Below are positions 16,192-24,901 of a stretch of 40,622 nt of DNA, piece after piece. The notes below the pieces were generated by a model. That model had not been told where the DNA came from and ran no database searches. It was given only the letters and a program-made list of their open reading frames with translations. Position 1 is the first letter of the stretch. Each line of letters opens with the position of its first letter. Origin of the DNA: Candidatus Cloacimonadota bacterium (GTDB taxonomy: Bacteria; Cloacimonadota; Cloacimonadia; Cloacimonadales; JAMOQM01); assembly GCA_027064005.1 (NCBI GenBank), contig JAMOQM010000095.1, positions 1 to 40,622 on the forward strand. Reading direction: 5' to 3'. Both the position numbers and the translations under genes were made by a program.

Positions 16192-17483
16192 TGGAATTTA
16201 AGGAACGATTTTTATATCATATTTGGGATGGACAACATCTTAAAAAGAAATTAAAAACGATTTCCGGCGAAAAGATTGAAATAATTTTTCCCGGAAATTG
16301 GAATACGAATCGTGGTCCGGATTTTAAAAATGCAGTTTTAAAAATAAATAATGACGTCAAACACGGCGATGTAGAAATTCACCGAAAAAGTAATGATTGG
16401 AAAATTCATAAACACAATGAAGATCCTAATTTTAACTCGGTTATTTTGCATGTAGTTTATTTATTTAATGAAAAATCACCCTATACTATTAAAGAAGATT
16501 CTGAGAAAATTCCAATTTTTGAGATGAAATCTTCTCTTGATGAAAATATTAAGAAATTATTAGGAAAATATTCAAATGAAGATTTTGTCCCAAAAGCTGA
16601 AAAATGTTTTATTAAAGAAAATTATAGCGAAGATGAGCAGAAAAGCTATATTTATTCTTTGGGAATAAAGAGAATCGAGAGGCGTAAAAAACGACTGAAT
16701 TCCGAGCTATTTTTTGTGGATTTTAATCAAATTATTTATTCCGGAATTTTTAGAGGATTAGGCTATTCTAAAAATAAATTCCAAATGGAGAATTTAAGTG
16801 AAGAGTTAAATTATCAAATGCTAAAAAAAATGTATGATGATAAAATTGAGCCAAACATTATTCTCTCAATCCTTTTATTTTCCTCTGATTTGATTAGAGA
16901 AAATTCAGCATTTTATAAAAAATATTATTGGCTTTATGAAAAATATCTTCAACAAAATATTTTTAAAAAGAAATTGGATATCAATTGGAATCTTTTTCGA
17001 ATTAGACCGGCTAACCATCCTGTAAATAGAATTTTTAACATCTTCCCGTTCCTAATAAAAAGCTTTCAAACAAATCTGTTAAATGAAATTATTAATATAT
17101 TCTCTTTTAGAAACGGTGTCTATAATGAAAAAATAGTTGAAGAAAGATGGTTCGATTTGTTTATAGTTAATCATAAAAATATAATCGGAAAAAGTCGCTT
17201 GAACGTTATTTTTTATAACATTATTTTGCCGACTATAAATTTGTTTTCAAAAAAAATGGGGTATAATTCGTTAACTAAATTTACAGATTTGCATATCCTA
17301 AATTTTAAGAAATTGCCCAGAAATAACATTTTAGAAATTATGGATAAATTCCTTCCTGAAAAATATAATTCTTCCAAATTAGAAATTTATAACCAGGGTC
17401 GAATTGCTTTATATTACGCATTTTGCCAATATCATCTTTGTGATTCTTGTAAAAATGAAATAAAAAAAATGTGTAATCAATAA
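16191..17483 (+). CDS. DUF2851 family protein, possibly PD-(D/E)XK-like with C-terminal Cys cluster
   Basis: A 430-residue protein of the DUF2851 family, common in Bacteroidota and relatives and of unknown function. The N-terminal block has LYHIWD, PGNWNTNRGPDFKNAVL (D44), GDVEIH (E62, H64), W70-x2-H73-x-H75 and VILHVVY (H87). The D..ExH arrangement on predicted strands resembles a PD-(D/E)XK nuclease core, an inference only. The middle is helical and charged. The last 20 residues carry four cysteines (C412, C417, C420, C428), a spacing that could hold a metal or Fe-S cluster. Translation is coupled to cvfB by a one-base overlap. The gap after it holds only A+T-rich sequence before cheB. Confidence 0.85.
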   Translation: MEFKERFLYHIWDGQHLKKKLKTISGEKIEIIFPGNWNTNRGPDFKNAVLKINNDVKHGDVEIHRKSNDWKIHKHNEDPNFNSVILHVVYLFNEKSPYTIKEDSEKIPIFEMKSSLDENIKKLLGKYSNEDFVPKAEKCFIKENYSEDEQKSYIYSLGIKRIERRKKRLNSELFFVDFNQIIYSGIFRGLGYSKNKFQMENLSEELNYQMLKKMYDDKIEPNIILSILLFSSDLIRENSAFYKKYYWLYEKYLQQNIFKKKLDINWNLFRIRPANHPVNRIFNIFPFLIKSFQTNLLNEIINIFSFRNGVYNEKIVEERWFDLFIVNHKNIIGKSRLNVIFYNIILPTINLFSKKMGYNSLTKFTDLHILNFKKLPRNNILEIMDKFLPEKYNSSKLEIYNQGRIALYYAFCQYHLCDSCKNEIKKMCNQ

Positions 17484-17626
17484 TTTTTATCAAATACCTA
17501 ATTCATCCAAATTTAAGTTTTATCGTTGTAAACAAAATAATTTTTTTAATTACTTGACTGAAATAAATAAAAATACAAATTAATCATTAACGTGAAAATA
17601 AATAAGTTTGGTAAGGAGTTTATTTG

Positions 17627-18724
17627 ATGATAAAAGTAATGATTGTTGACGATACTATTATTTATAGAAAAATATTAAAAGATGTTTTGCTTACTATTGA
17701 AGATACCGAAGTAATTGCTACTGCCCCAAATGGGAAAATAGCCTTAAAAAAAATTGAGACAAATAAACCTGACCTGATTCTTCTTGATGTAGAAATGCCC
17801 GTAATGGATGGTCTGGAAACTTTAATCGAAATAAAAAAACGTTATCCTGAAATTGGGGTAATTATGGTGAGTGGAATCAATGAGCGTCAGGCTAATATAA
17901 CTCTGAAAGCCTTGGAAAATGGTGCTGTTGATTTTGTTGCAAAACCAATTGGGAATAAATTAGCGGAAAACGTCGCTTATCTAACTGATAATCTAACTCC
18001 GATTATCAAAATGTTTCAGTCTAAAAAAGATAGAAAAACTAGGATAACTAAAAGGATAATTCCGCACAGAACAGCAAAAGATGTTACGTCAAAACCTGCA
18101 ACTCCCGGTATTTTAAACAAAACTCGCGTTCCTGTAAAATTTGACGTTCTTGTTGTTGGAGTTTCTACAGGTGGTCCGAATGCTTTAGCGGAATTTATCC
18201 CGCGTCTTCCTAAAAAACTGGGTGTTCCTGTATTGTTAGTTCAACATATGCCACCCATGTTTACTAAATCCTTAGCAAATCATTTGAATGCAAAATCAGC
18301 TATTGAAGTTGTTGAAGCATCTGATAGTGAAAGCATATTGCCCGATAAAGTATATATTGCTCCCGGCGGAAAACATATGGTTCTGCGGGTTGATCAAAAA
18401 ACAAAAAAGCCAATTATCGGGATTATTGACACTCCACCGGTAAATTCTTGCAAGCCGTCCGTTGATGTCTTATTTCAATCGATATCACAGTATTATAAAG
18501 GAAATATTTTATCTTTAATAATGACCGGAATGGGAAGCGATGGTAAAAACGGGGTGAAAAAGTTAAAACGTATAGGTTGTTATAGTGTAGCGCAATCAGA
18601 AAAATCTTGCGTCGTTTATGGAATGCCAAGAGCTGTTGTTGATGAAAATTTGGCTGATGAAGTTGTGGATCTAAAAAATTTAGCGAGCAGAATTTCAGAG
18701 CTAATTACAAAAGTAAAACATTAA
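17627..18724 (+). CDS. cheB: Chemotaxis protein-glutamate methylesterase/glutamine deamidase
   Basis: A 365-residue two-domain CheB. The receiver (1-125) has D8/D9, phospho-acceptor D54 in LLDVEMPVMDG and a Lys in AKPIG. A Lys/Arg/Thr-rich linker leads to the methylesterase domain, with catalytic Ser180 (STGGPNAL), His207 (VQHMPPMFT) and Asp305 (MTGMGSDGKNG). It removes methyl groups from chemoreceptors as the adaptation partner of CheR, which follows 10 bases later. ATG at 17627 is preferred over the adjacent TTG at 17624 because AAGGAG (17613-17618) is then eight bases away. A TTGACT at 17554-17559 may be part of its promoter. Confidence 0.96.
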   Translation: MIKVMIVDDTIIYRKILKDVLLTIEDTEVIATAPNGKIALKKIETNKPDLILLDVEMPVMDGLETLIEIKKRYPEIGVIMVSGINERQANITLKALENGAVDFVAKPIGNKLAENVAYLTDNLTPIIKMFQSKKDRKTRITKRIIPHRTAKDVTSKPATPGILNKTRVPVKFDVLVVGVSTGGPNALAEFIPRLPKKLGVPVLLVQHMPPMFTKSLANHLNAKSAIEVVEASDSESILPDKVYIAPGGKHMVLRVDQKTKKPIIGIIDTPPVNSCKPSVDVLFQSISQYYKGNILSLIMTGMGSDGKNGVKKLKRIGCYSVAQSEKSCVVYGMPRAVVDENLADEVVDLKNLASRISELITKVKH

Positions 18725-18734
18725 CGGAGATATA

Positions 18735-19583
18735 ATGTTATCATCCAAAATTGCTATCAATCACGAAGAATTTGAATTATTAAGAGAGTACATTCAACGC
18801 GAATGCGGTATTGTTGTTGGAGATGAAAAAGTATATCTGATTGAAAGTCGTTTGGCAAGATTAGTTGTAGAAACTAAAAGTAAAAACTTCAAAGAATTCT
18901 ATTTGAAAGCCAAATCAGATATTTCAAAGAAAATTAGAAATAAAATCATTGATGCAATGACAACAAATGAAACACTTTGGTTTAGAGATGCAAAGCCTTG
19001 GACGGCAATCAAAGAAGTTATTATCCCAAAATTTATTAAAGACTTAAAATCCGGAAAGAAACGAACCATCAATATTTGGTCGGCAGCTTCTTCAACCGGA
19101 CAAGAACCGTATTCGTTCGCAATGCTGGTTTTAGAAGCTATCAAAAGGGAACCGCGTATCAGAAAAGAACAATTTAAAATATTAGCTACGGATATTTCTC
19201 CGAGTGCCTTATTTATGGCTATTTCGGGAAGATATAATACGATTGCAATGTCTCGCGGAATGATACCTCAATTCAGAGATAAATATTTTGTTAAAAATGG
19301 TCAGGTAAGTGTAATTTCAGATGAGGTAAAATCAATGGTAACCTTTAAGAAATTTAATCTTCAACGTCCTTTTACCAAAATTCCGCAAAGTGACCTGATT
19401 TTTTGCAGAAATGTAGCAATATATTTCTCAGCGGATTTCAAGAAAGAATTATTTAAAAAAATACACCAGAAATTAAATAAAGATGGATATTTTATGTTAG
19501 GTTCAACTGAGAGTTTAATTGGATATTCTTCAGATTTTAATAAATTTGAATACAAGAAAGCTATTTATTATCAGCCAAAATAA
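18735..19583 (+). CDS. cheR: Chemotaxis receptor methyltransferase
   Basis: A 282-residue SAM-dependent glutamate O-methyltransferase acting on chemoreceptors. The N-terminal all-helical domain (1-80) contains ESRLARL, followed by the hallmark TTNETLWFRD (about 75-84). The SAM-binding loop is IWSAASSTGQEPYS, then LATDIS, FKKFNLQRPF and FCRNVAIYF, ending with STESL. Length and order are normal. It sits between cheB and cheY with short gaps, consistent with one transcript. No receptors, cheA or cheW occur in the window. Confidence 0.96.
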   Translation: MLSSKIAINHEEFELLREYIQRECGIVVGDEKVYLIESRLARLVVETKSKNFKEFYLKAKSDISKKIRNKIIDAMTTNETLWFRDAKPWTAIKEVIIPKFIKDLKSGKKRTINIWSAASSTGQEPYSFAMLVLEAIKREPRIRKEQFKILATDISPSALFMAISGRYNTIAMSRGMIPQFRDKYFVKNGQVSVISDEVKSMVTFKKFNLQRPFTKIPQSDLIFCRNVAIYFSADFKKELFKKIHQKLNKDGYFMLGSTESLIGYSSDFNKFEYKKAIYYQPK

Positions 19584-19595
19584 GGGGCACGAGTG

Positions 19596-20012
19596 ATGAA
19601 AATATTAACTGTAGATGATTCAAGAATGATAAGAGTGATAATTAAAAATACAATTAAATCTTTAGGATTTGATGTTGTTGAAGCAGCTAATGCAGATATT
19701 GCATTGGAAGTTATTGAAGAAAATCAAGATATAAATCTTATTCTTTTGGATTGGAATATGCCGGGAATGAATGGCTATGAATTATTAAAAATTCTCAAAA
19801 AAGATGAAAGATTTAAAAATATTCCGGTTATGATGGTTACAACGGAAGGTGAAAGGAAAAACGTTGTTAAAGCAATTCAAGCCGGAGCTGAAAACTATCT
19901 TACAAAACCATTTACTCCTGAAGATTTATCAACAAAAGTTGTAGAATGTTTAGGGTTGGCAAGTTTTGAAGAAGAAAATTTGGATATGGATTTGGACGAT
20001 TTGGAATTATAA
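19596..20012 (+). CDS. cheY: CheY-type single-domain response regulator
   Basis: A 138-residue receiver with D7/D8, phospho-acceptor D52 in LLDWNMPGMNG, the Thr of VTTEGE, and Lys104 in LTKPFTPED, all typical of chemotaxis CheY. After the receiver (about 122) there is a short acidic tail (EEENLDMDLDDLEL) not usual in enterobacterial CheY. The ATG at 19596 is chosen over GTG 19593 for spacing to AAGGGG. The following HDOD gene starts two bases after the stop, so translation is coupled. It likely signals to the flagellar switch, with the CheX-like protein two genes down as its phosphatase. Confidence 0.93.
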   Translation: MKILTVDDSRMIRVIIKNTIKSLGFDVVEAANADIALEVIEENQDINLILLDWNMPGMNGYELLKILKKDERFKNIPVMMVTTEGERKNVVKAIQAGAENYLTKPFTPEDLSTKVVECLGLASFEEENLDMDLDDLEL

Positions 20013-20014
20013 AT

Positions 20015-20866
20015 ATGTTTAGAAATAAGATAATCAACGAAATAAAAAACATTAAAGATATTCCCACAATGTTTCGAGTTGCTCTTGAAATTGAGCGATT
20101 AGCTCAAGATATTAATAGTTCTGCTTCTCAAATAGGACAAATAATAAAATTAGATCCGGCTCTGACTGCAAAAGTTTTAGCTGTTGCAAATTCAGCAGCG
20201 TATGCTTCAACTCATAGAATAAGCGATCTCAATCAAGTTATTTCAAGACTTGGTTTTCCAACGATTAGGAAAATAGCTCTTTCGATTGCCGTGATGAATA
20301 CTTTTAAAAGCAAATACATTGATTATGATAAATTCTGGATTCACTCTATTACAGTAGGTTATACGGCGATGTATATTCATAAATTGGCAAATCCTATGAA
20401 AAAGAATGAGGAAGTTTATACGGCCGGTATTCTTCATGATATTGGGATTCTTATTTTAGATCAATATTTCCCTGATTTATATCGAAAAGTTTTTGATATT
20501 GCTTCAAAGAAAAAAGCGGATCTGCAATTTGTTGAGCAAAAAATATTGGGAATTGATCATGCAGAAGTTGGACAGATTTTATTCGAAAACTGGAAATTAC
20601 CGGAAAAAATTATTGAAGTTATCAGATATCATCATTCTCCTCAAAAAAGCACAAAAGAATTATATAATACTCGCATTGTTTATCTGGCGAATTTTATTTG
20701 TAATAATAGAGGAATAGATAACGGAACCGGTTTTTTCCCCGAAAGTTTTTATGATGATATTTGGGAAGATTTAAATCTACCAATTGATGAAATTCAAAAC
20801 ATTATTGATGATGTAGAAAAAGATACAAATTTAGCAAAAGACTTATTAAAATTAGGAGGTTTGTAG
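20015..20866 (+). CDS. HDOD domain protein
   Basis: A 283-residue HDOD-domain protein, a signalling relative of HD hydrolases usually without enzyme activity. Recognisable parts are KNIKDIPTMFRVALEIERL, IIKLDPALTAKVLAVANSAAYA, ISRLGFPTIRKIALSIAVM, GILHDIGILILDQYFP and ILGIDHAEVGQILFENWKLP...IRYHHSP. The HD pair is visible in LHDIG, though full metal ligation is not clear. HDOD proteins are often found in chemotaxis loci, which fits its place between cheY and the cheX-like gene, with TAGTG overlap to the latter. Its exact role here is unknown. Confidence 0.92.
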   Translation: MFRNKIINEIKNIKDIPTMFRVALEIERLAQDINSSASQIGQIIKLDPALTAKVLAVANSAAYASTHRISDLNQVISRLGFPTIRKIALSIAVMNTFKSKYIDYDKFWIHSITVGYTAMYIHKLANPMKKNEEVYTAGILHDIGILILDQYFPDLYRKVFDIASKKKADLQFVEQKILGIDHAEVGQILFENWKLPEKIIEVIRYHHSPQKSTKELYNTRIVYLANFICNNRGIDNGTGFFPESFYDDIWEDLNLPIDEIQNIIDDVEKDTNLAKDLLKLGGL

Positions 20867-21684
20867 TGCTTACACTATTATTTATAAATCCAAAAAGAGT
20901 TAAGTTTCCTAAACTCAACGATGTTGATGAATTTATAATTTCTGAATGCGATAACATAGATACTGTGAATATTACGAGTTTTGACGCCATTTTAATGACA
21001 GAATCTATAGAAAAAGAACAGCTCAAAGAATTAAAAAGAAAAACTAATTTTAGATTTATACCGTTTATTTTAATGAAACAAGATAAAACTGAAAAAAATA
21101 GTGGTGAGATTAAATTTAATTTAATTACTAAATTTCCTAATAATGAAAATGAACTATTCCCGATTCTTAATAAAATAAAAAAAATCATTGAAGTTGCCAA
21201 TAACTTTAATTATAAGGCGATTGAACCATTTAAAGAAACAATTCCGGAAGTTTTTTCGACTATGGCATTTTTGGAAGCTAATTTAGTTGAATCTTATATT
21301 GATTCAAACAATTCTATTTATGATGAAATTTCGGCCAGTCTATCTCTTACCGGTTCAAGGCGAGGGATTTTAGTGATCACTTTTTCAGAAAAATTGGCTA
21401 GAAAGATGATTGCCAGGTTTATTGCGGTGGAAGAAGACGGGTTGACCAAAAGCGAAGTTTATGATGGTGCCGGTGAGATAATAAACATAATTGCCGGGAA
21501 TGCTAAAGCTAGAATGAATGATTTAAAAGACCATTTTGATCTTTCGGCTCCATTTGTCGTTTCAGGGAAAGATCATAGTATTTATATTCAGAATGATTTA
21601 CCATGCGTAACCATGGTGTATAACATAGAAGGTGAATATTTTGCTTTTAAATTATTTTTAATGTCGCTAAAAAGTAAAAAGTAA
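20866..21684 (+). CDS. CheX/CheC-type phosphatase fused to a degenerate receiver-like N-terminus
   Basis: A 272-residue protein starting at GTG 20866 (AGGAGGT at 20854-20860, overlapping the upstream TAG). Residues about 125-268 match CheX-like chemotaxis phosphatases: an ETIPEVFSTMAF entry, SLSLTGSRRGILVITFS, then DGAGEIINIIAGNAKARM with the acidic/Asn pair expected for CheY-P hydrolysis. Residues 1-110 look like a receiver fold (LTLLFINPK, FDAILMTES, FIPFILMKQ) but lack the acidic cluster, so it is probably a pseudo-receiver. It is the last gene of the che cluster. Likely role: dephosphorylating the adjacent CheY. Confidence 0.8.
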   Translation: MLTLLFINPKRVKFPKLNDVDEFIISECDNIDTVNITSFDAILMTESIEKEQLKELKRKTNFRFIPFILMKQDKTEKNSGEIKFNLITKFPNNENELFPILNKIKKIIEVANNFNYKAIEPFKETIPEVFSTMAFLEANLVESYIDSNNSIYDEISASLSLTGSRRGILVITFSEKLARKMIARFIAVEEDGLTKSEVYDGAGEIINIIAGNAKARMNDLKDHFDLSAPFVVSGKDHSIYIQNDLPCVTMVYNIEGEYFAFKLFLMSLKSKK

Positions 21685-21761
21685 GTTTTGTTGCTTAATG
21701 GAAAAATTAATCAAAATTGTTATCTAACGATGGTAACAATTTACAAGTTACGGAGTGAGTT

Positions 21762-22775
21762 ATGAAAAAAGTATTTTTAATTGCAATAACATTAGTTGCG
21801 GTAGCATTGTTATTTACCGGCTGTGGAAAAACACAAGCAAATGGAACAAAGGTAAAATATGTTACTATTGGAACCGGTGGAGTTACCGGAGTTTATTATC
21901 CAACCGGTGGAGCTATCAGTAGGATGGTAAATAAAAAATCAAGTGAATACGGAATTAAGGCAACAGTGGAATCAACAGCAGGCTCCGTTTATAATATAAA
22001 CGGTGTTTTAAGTGGAGAATTGGATTTTGGCATTGCTCAATCTGATCGTCAATATCTTGCTTATAACGGTAAATCAAAAGAATGGACAACTCCACAAACT
22101 GAGTTAAGATCTGTTTTTTCTATTCACCCTGAATCAATTACTTTGATTGCAACTGAAAAAAGTGGAATCAAAACAATTAAAGATATTAAAGGAAAACATA
22201 TCAATTTAGGTCCTGCCGGATCAGGAAATTTAGTTAATGCAATGGATATTATTAAAGCTATGGGATGGAAAGAAGGCGATGTTAAGGCAGAACATATCAA
22301 ACCGGTTGAATCTCCGGGCTTAATTCAAGACGGTAGAATTGATGGATTTTTCTACACTGTTGGTCATCCTAACGGAAACATTAAAGAAGCTTGTGCCGGA
22401 AGAATCAAAGTAAGATTGGTTGACATTGTTGGTCCACAAATTGATGAATTACTTTCGACACATCCGTATTATGCTAAAACTATCATTCCTCACGAATTTT
22501 ATCCTACTTCAACAAATGACAAAGACACTCAAACAATTGGTGTGAAAGCAACATTAGTAACATCGACAAAAGTTTCTGAAGATGTTGTTTACGCAATTAC
22601 AAAAGAAGTTTTTGATAACTTTGAGACTTTTAAAACATTACATCCGGCCTATAAAGTTTTAACAAAACAAAATATGTTAGAAGGCCTTTCAGCTCCAATT
22701 CACAAAGGAGCTTTGAAATATTATAAAGAATCCGGTTTGATTAAATATATTAAACCTTCTTTGATTTTACCATAG
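21762..22775 (+). CDS. TRAP-TAXI transporter solute-binding lipoprotein
   Basis: A 337-residue TAXI-family extracytoplasmic binding protein. The lipobox LFTGC puts the acylated Cys at 21. The mature part has the TAXI hallmark YVTIGTGGVTGVYYPTGGAISRMVNK, then STAGSVYNINGVLSGELDFGIAQSD, INLGPAGSGN and GRIDGFFYTVGHPNG. TAXI systems carry carboxylates such as glutamate or 2-oxoglutarate, but the substrate here is unknown. It is followed by a hairpin and the fused permease gene. Ribosome-binding site CGGAGTGAG. Confidence 0.95.
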   Translation: MKKVFLIAITLVAVALLFTGCGKTQANGTKVKYVTIGTGGVTGVYYPTGGAISRMVNKKSSEYGIKATVESTAGSVYNINGVLSGELDFGIAQSDRQYLAYNGKSKEWTTPQTELRSVFSIHPESITLIATEKSGIKTIKDIKGKHINLGPAGSGNLVNAMDIIKAMGWKEGDVKAEHIKPVESPGLIQDGRIDGFFYTVGHPNGNIKEACAGRIKVRLVDIVGPQIDELLSTHPYYAKTIIPHEFYPTSTNDKDTQTIGVKATLVTSTKVSEDVVYAITKEVFDNFETFKTLHPAYKVLTKQNMLEGLSAPIHKGALKYYKESGLIKYIKPSLILP

Positions 22776-22794
22776 TAATTAATTTTAATTACCT

Positions 22795-22824
22795 AAAAGG
22801 AGGAGTAATATCCTCCTTTTGTTT
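22795..22824 (+). terminator. Hairpin (attenuator) between TAXI binding protein and permease
   Basis: A perfect 10-base stem (AAAAGGAGGA 22795-22804 with TCCTCCTTTT 22811-22820) with a 6-base loop, then TTTTGTTTT. The interrupted T-run suggests partial termination or 3'-end protection, giving more binding protein than permease. The 5' arm contains a Shine-Dalgarno-like AGGAGG masked by the stem. Confidence 0.7.
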
Positions 22825-22857
22825 TAATTAAAATCAAATTCAAAAGAAGGAGTAATT

Positions 22858-24900
22858 ATGAATGATAAAATTAAATTTGATGAAGAAATGAGTGAAATCA
22901 TTAAGATAGATGAAGGTGAAATAAGAAAAGACAGAGCATTCGACAAGTTTATTGTTTCTGCTTTGCTTATTGGCTGGTCAATATTTCAAATGCTCCTGCC
23001 GACTGTTTTAATGTTGGATTCAATTGCTGTTAGAGCAATTCATTTAGCTTTTGCGATTTCAATTATATTTTTAACAATTCCGATGTTCAAAAAAAGAAAA
23101 TGTAAGGTAAAGGCGTTATCCGAAAAAGGACATGTCCCGATTATTGATTATATTTTGGCAATTGTATCAGTACTTGCGGTTCTCTATATAATTATAGATT
23201 ATTCAGGGATTATTGGAAGAGCCGGAAGACCGTTAAGTAGAGATTTGGTGATTAGCTTTTTGACAATAGTTTTAGTGATAGAAGCATCTCGAAGAGTAAT
23301 TGGTCCTGCTTTAGGAATTATAGCTTTAGCATTTTCAGCCTATGCATTTTTAGGACCATATATGCCGGAGTTTATCGCTTTTAAAGGCATTTCGCTTTCT
23401 AAATATGTAACTCAATTGGTTCTTTCTACGGAAGGAATTTATGGAATTCCTCTTGATGTTTCAGCTCAAACAGTATTTCTATTCGTGCTTTTGGGTGCGA
23501 TTCTCGATAAAGTTGGGGCAGGAACTTTCTTTAATGATTTAGCTATTTCATTATTGGGAAGATTTAAAGGCGGTCCGGCAAAAGCATCTGTTGTTTCCAG
23601 TGGATTTACAGGATTATTTTCCGGTTCTAGTATTGCTAATGTTGTTACAACCGGAGTTTTCACAATTCCCTTGATGAAGAAAGTCGGGTATCCTTCTAAA
23701 ATTGCGGCTGCCACAGAAGTTGCTGCTAGTACAAATGGACAATTAATGCCACCAATTATGGGTGCGGCAGCATTTATCATTGCTGAATACTTAGCGATTC
23801 CCTATATAGATGTTATTAAAGCTGCAGCTATTCCTGCCTTTGTTTCTTATTTTGCGTTATTTTATATTACTCATTTAGAGGCATCGAGATTAAATATGTC
23901 AGGATTATCTAAAGAAGATGTTCCCAATTTTTGGGAAGTTCTAAAGAAAGGATATTATTTCCTGATTCCCCTAATAATTCTAATGTATCAATTGATGGTT
24001 TTAAGATATTCCCCAAAATTAGGTGCTTTTTATGCAATCTTAATCACTATTGGGATATTGCTAATTAGAGAAATTTATACTAAGAAAAATATTACTAAAG
24101 CTTTTATTTCAGCAATTAAAATTACCGGTAGAGGATTTGAAGCAGGGGCGAGAAATATGCTTGCAGTTGCTTTAGCTACAGCTACTGCCGGAATCGTTGT
24201 TGGTATTGTAAATATGGGTATTGGTAGTATGATTGTACAGATTGTAGAAGTTTTATCAATGGGTAATATCTTCTTATTGTTATTCATTACAGCTATTGCA
24301 AGTTTAATCCTGGGAATGGGACTTCCAACAACAGCGACTTACATTGTTATGGCTTCGATTACTGTACCTGTTATTGTTAATCTAAGTGCTAAAATGGGTG
24401 GAAATCCTATACCTGCAATTGCGGCACATTTATTCTGTTTCTATTTTGGGATATTGGCTGATGATACGCCACCGGTTGGGTTAGCCGCTTATACTGCGGC
24501 GGCAATAGCGAAATCTGATCCGATTGAAACAGGTATTCAAGGATTTATTTATGATTTGAGAACGGCTGCAATTCCATTTATGTTTGTATTCAATCCGGAA
24601 TTAGTTCTGGTTGGTGTAACATCATTCTGGCAAGCAATGTTAATTTTTACCATGGCTGTTTTTGGTGCTTTCACTTTCACAAACTCTACTCAGGGTTGGT
24701 TTTTGGTAAAAAATAAATGGTGGGAAGCTCCGATATTTTTGGCAATTTCGATAATGTTTTTCTATCCTGCCATAATCACACGAATTTTTGATTTAGACTA
24801 TTCATTACGATATTATATGTATCTTATTCCGATAATTCTTTATGTGCTAATGTATTTTAGCCAAAAAATAAGAGTAAAAAGAAAATTAGCTATCTCATAA
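22858..24900 (+). CDS. TRAP transporter fused permease (4TM+12TM, TAXI-associated)
   Basis: A 680-residue polytopic membrane protein joining the small DctQ-like and large DctM-like TRAP subunits, as usual for TAXI systems. Many hydrophobic helices run from about residue 30 to 670. Family blocks include FLFVLLGAILDKVGAGTFF, GGPAKASVVSSGFTGLFSGSSIANVVTTG, EVAASTNGQLMPPIMGAAAF, GMGLPTTATYIVM and ADDTPPVGLAAYTAAAIAK. Uptake is driven by an ion gradient (Na+ or H+). The ribosome-binding site GAAGGAG is outside the preceding hairpin. uvrB begins one base after its stop. Confidence 0.95.
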   Translation: MNDKIKFDEEMSEIIKIDEGEIRKDRAFDKFIVSALLIGWSIFQMLLPTVLMLDSIAVRAIHLAFAISIIFLTIPMFKKRKCKVKALSEKGHVPIIDYILAIVSVLAVLYIIIDYSGIIGRAGRPLSRDLVISFLTIVLVIEASRRVIGPALGIIALAFSAYAFLGPYMPEFIAFKGISLSKYVTQLVLSTEGIYGIPLDVSAQTVFLFVLLGAILDKVGAGTFFNDLAISLLGRFKGGPAKASVVSSGFTGLFSGSSIANVVTTGVFTIPLMKKVGYPSKIAAATEVAASTNGQLMPPIMGAAAFIIAEYLAIPYIDVIKAAAIPAFVSYFALFYITHLEASRLNMSGLSKEDVPNFWEVLKKGYYFLIPLIILMYQLMVLRYSPKLGAFYAILITIGILLIREIYTKKNITKAFISAIKITGRGFEAGARNMLAVALATATAGIVVGIVNMGIGSMIVQIVEVLSMGNIFLLLFITAIASLILGMGLPTTATYIVMASITVPVIVNLSAKMGGNPIPAIAAHLFCFYFGILADDTPPVGLAAYTAAAIAKSDPIETGIQGFIYDLRTAAIPFMFVFNPELVLVGVTSFWQAMLIFTMAVFGAFTFTNSTQGWFLVKNKWWEAPIFLAISIMFFYPAIITRIFDLDYSLRYYMYLIPIILYVLMYFSQKIRVKRKLAIS

Positions 24901-24901
24901 G

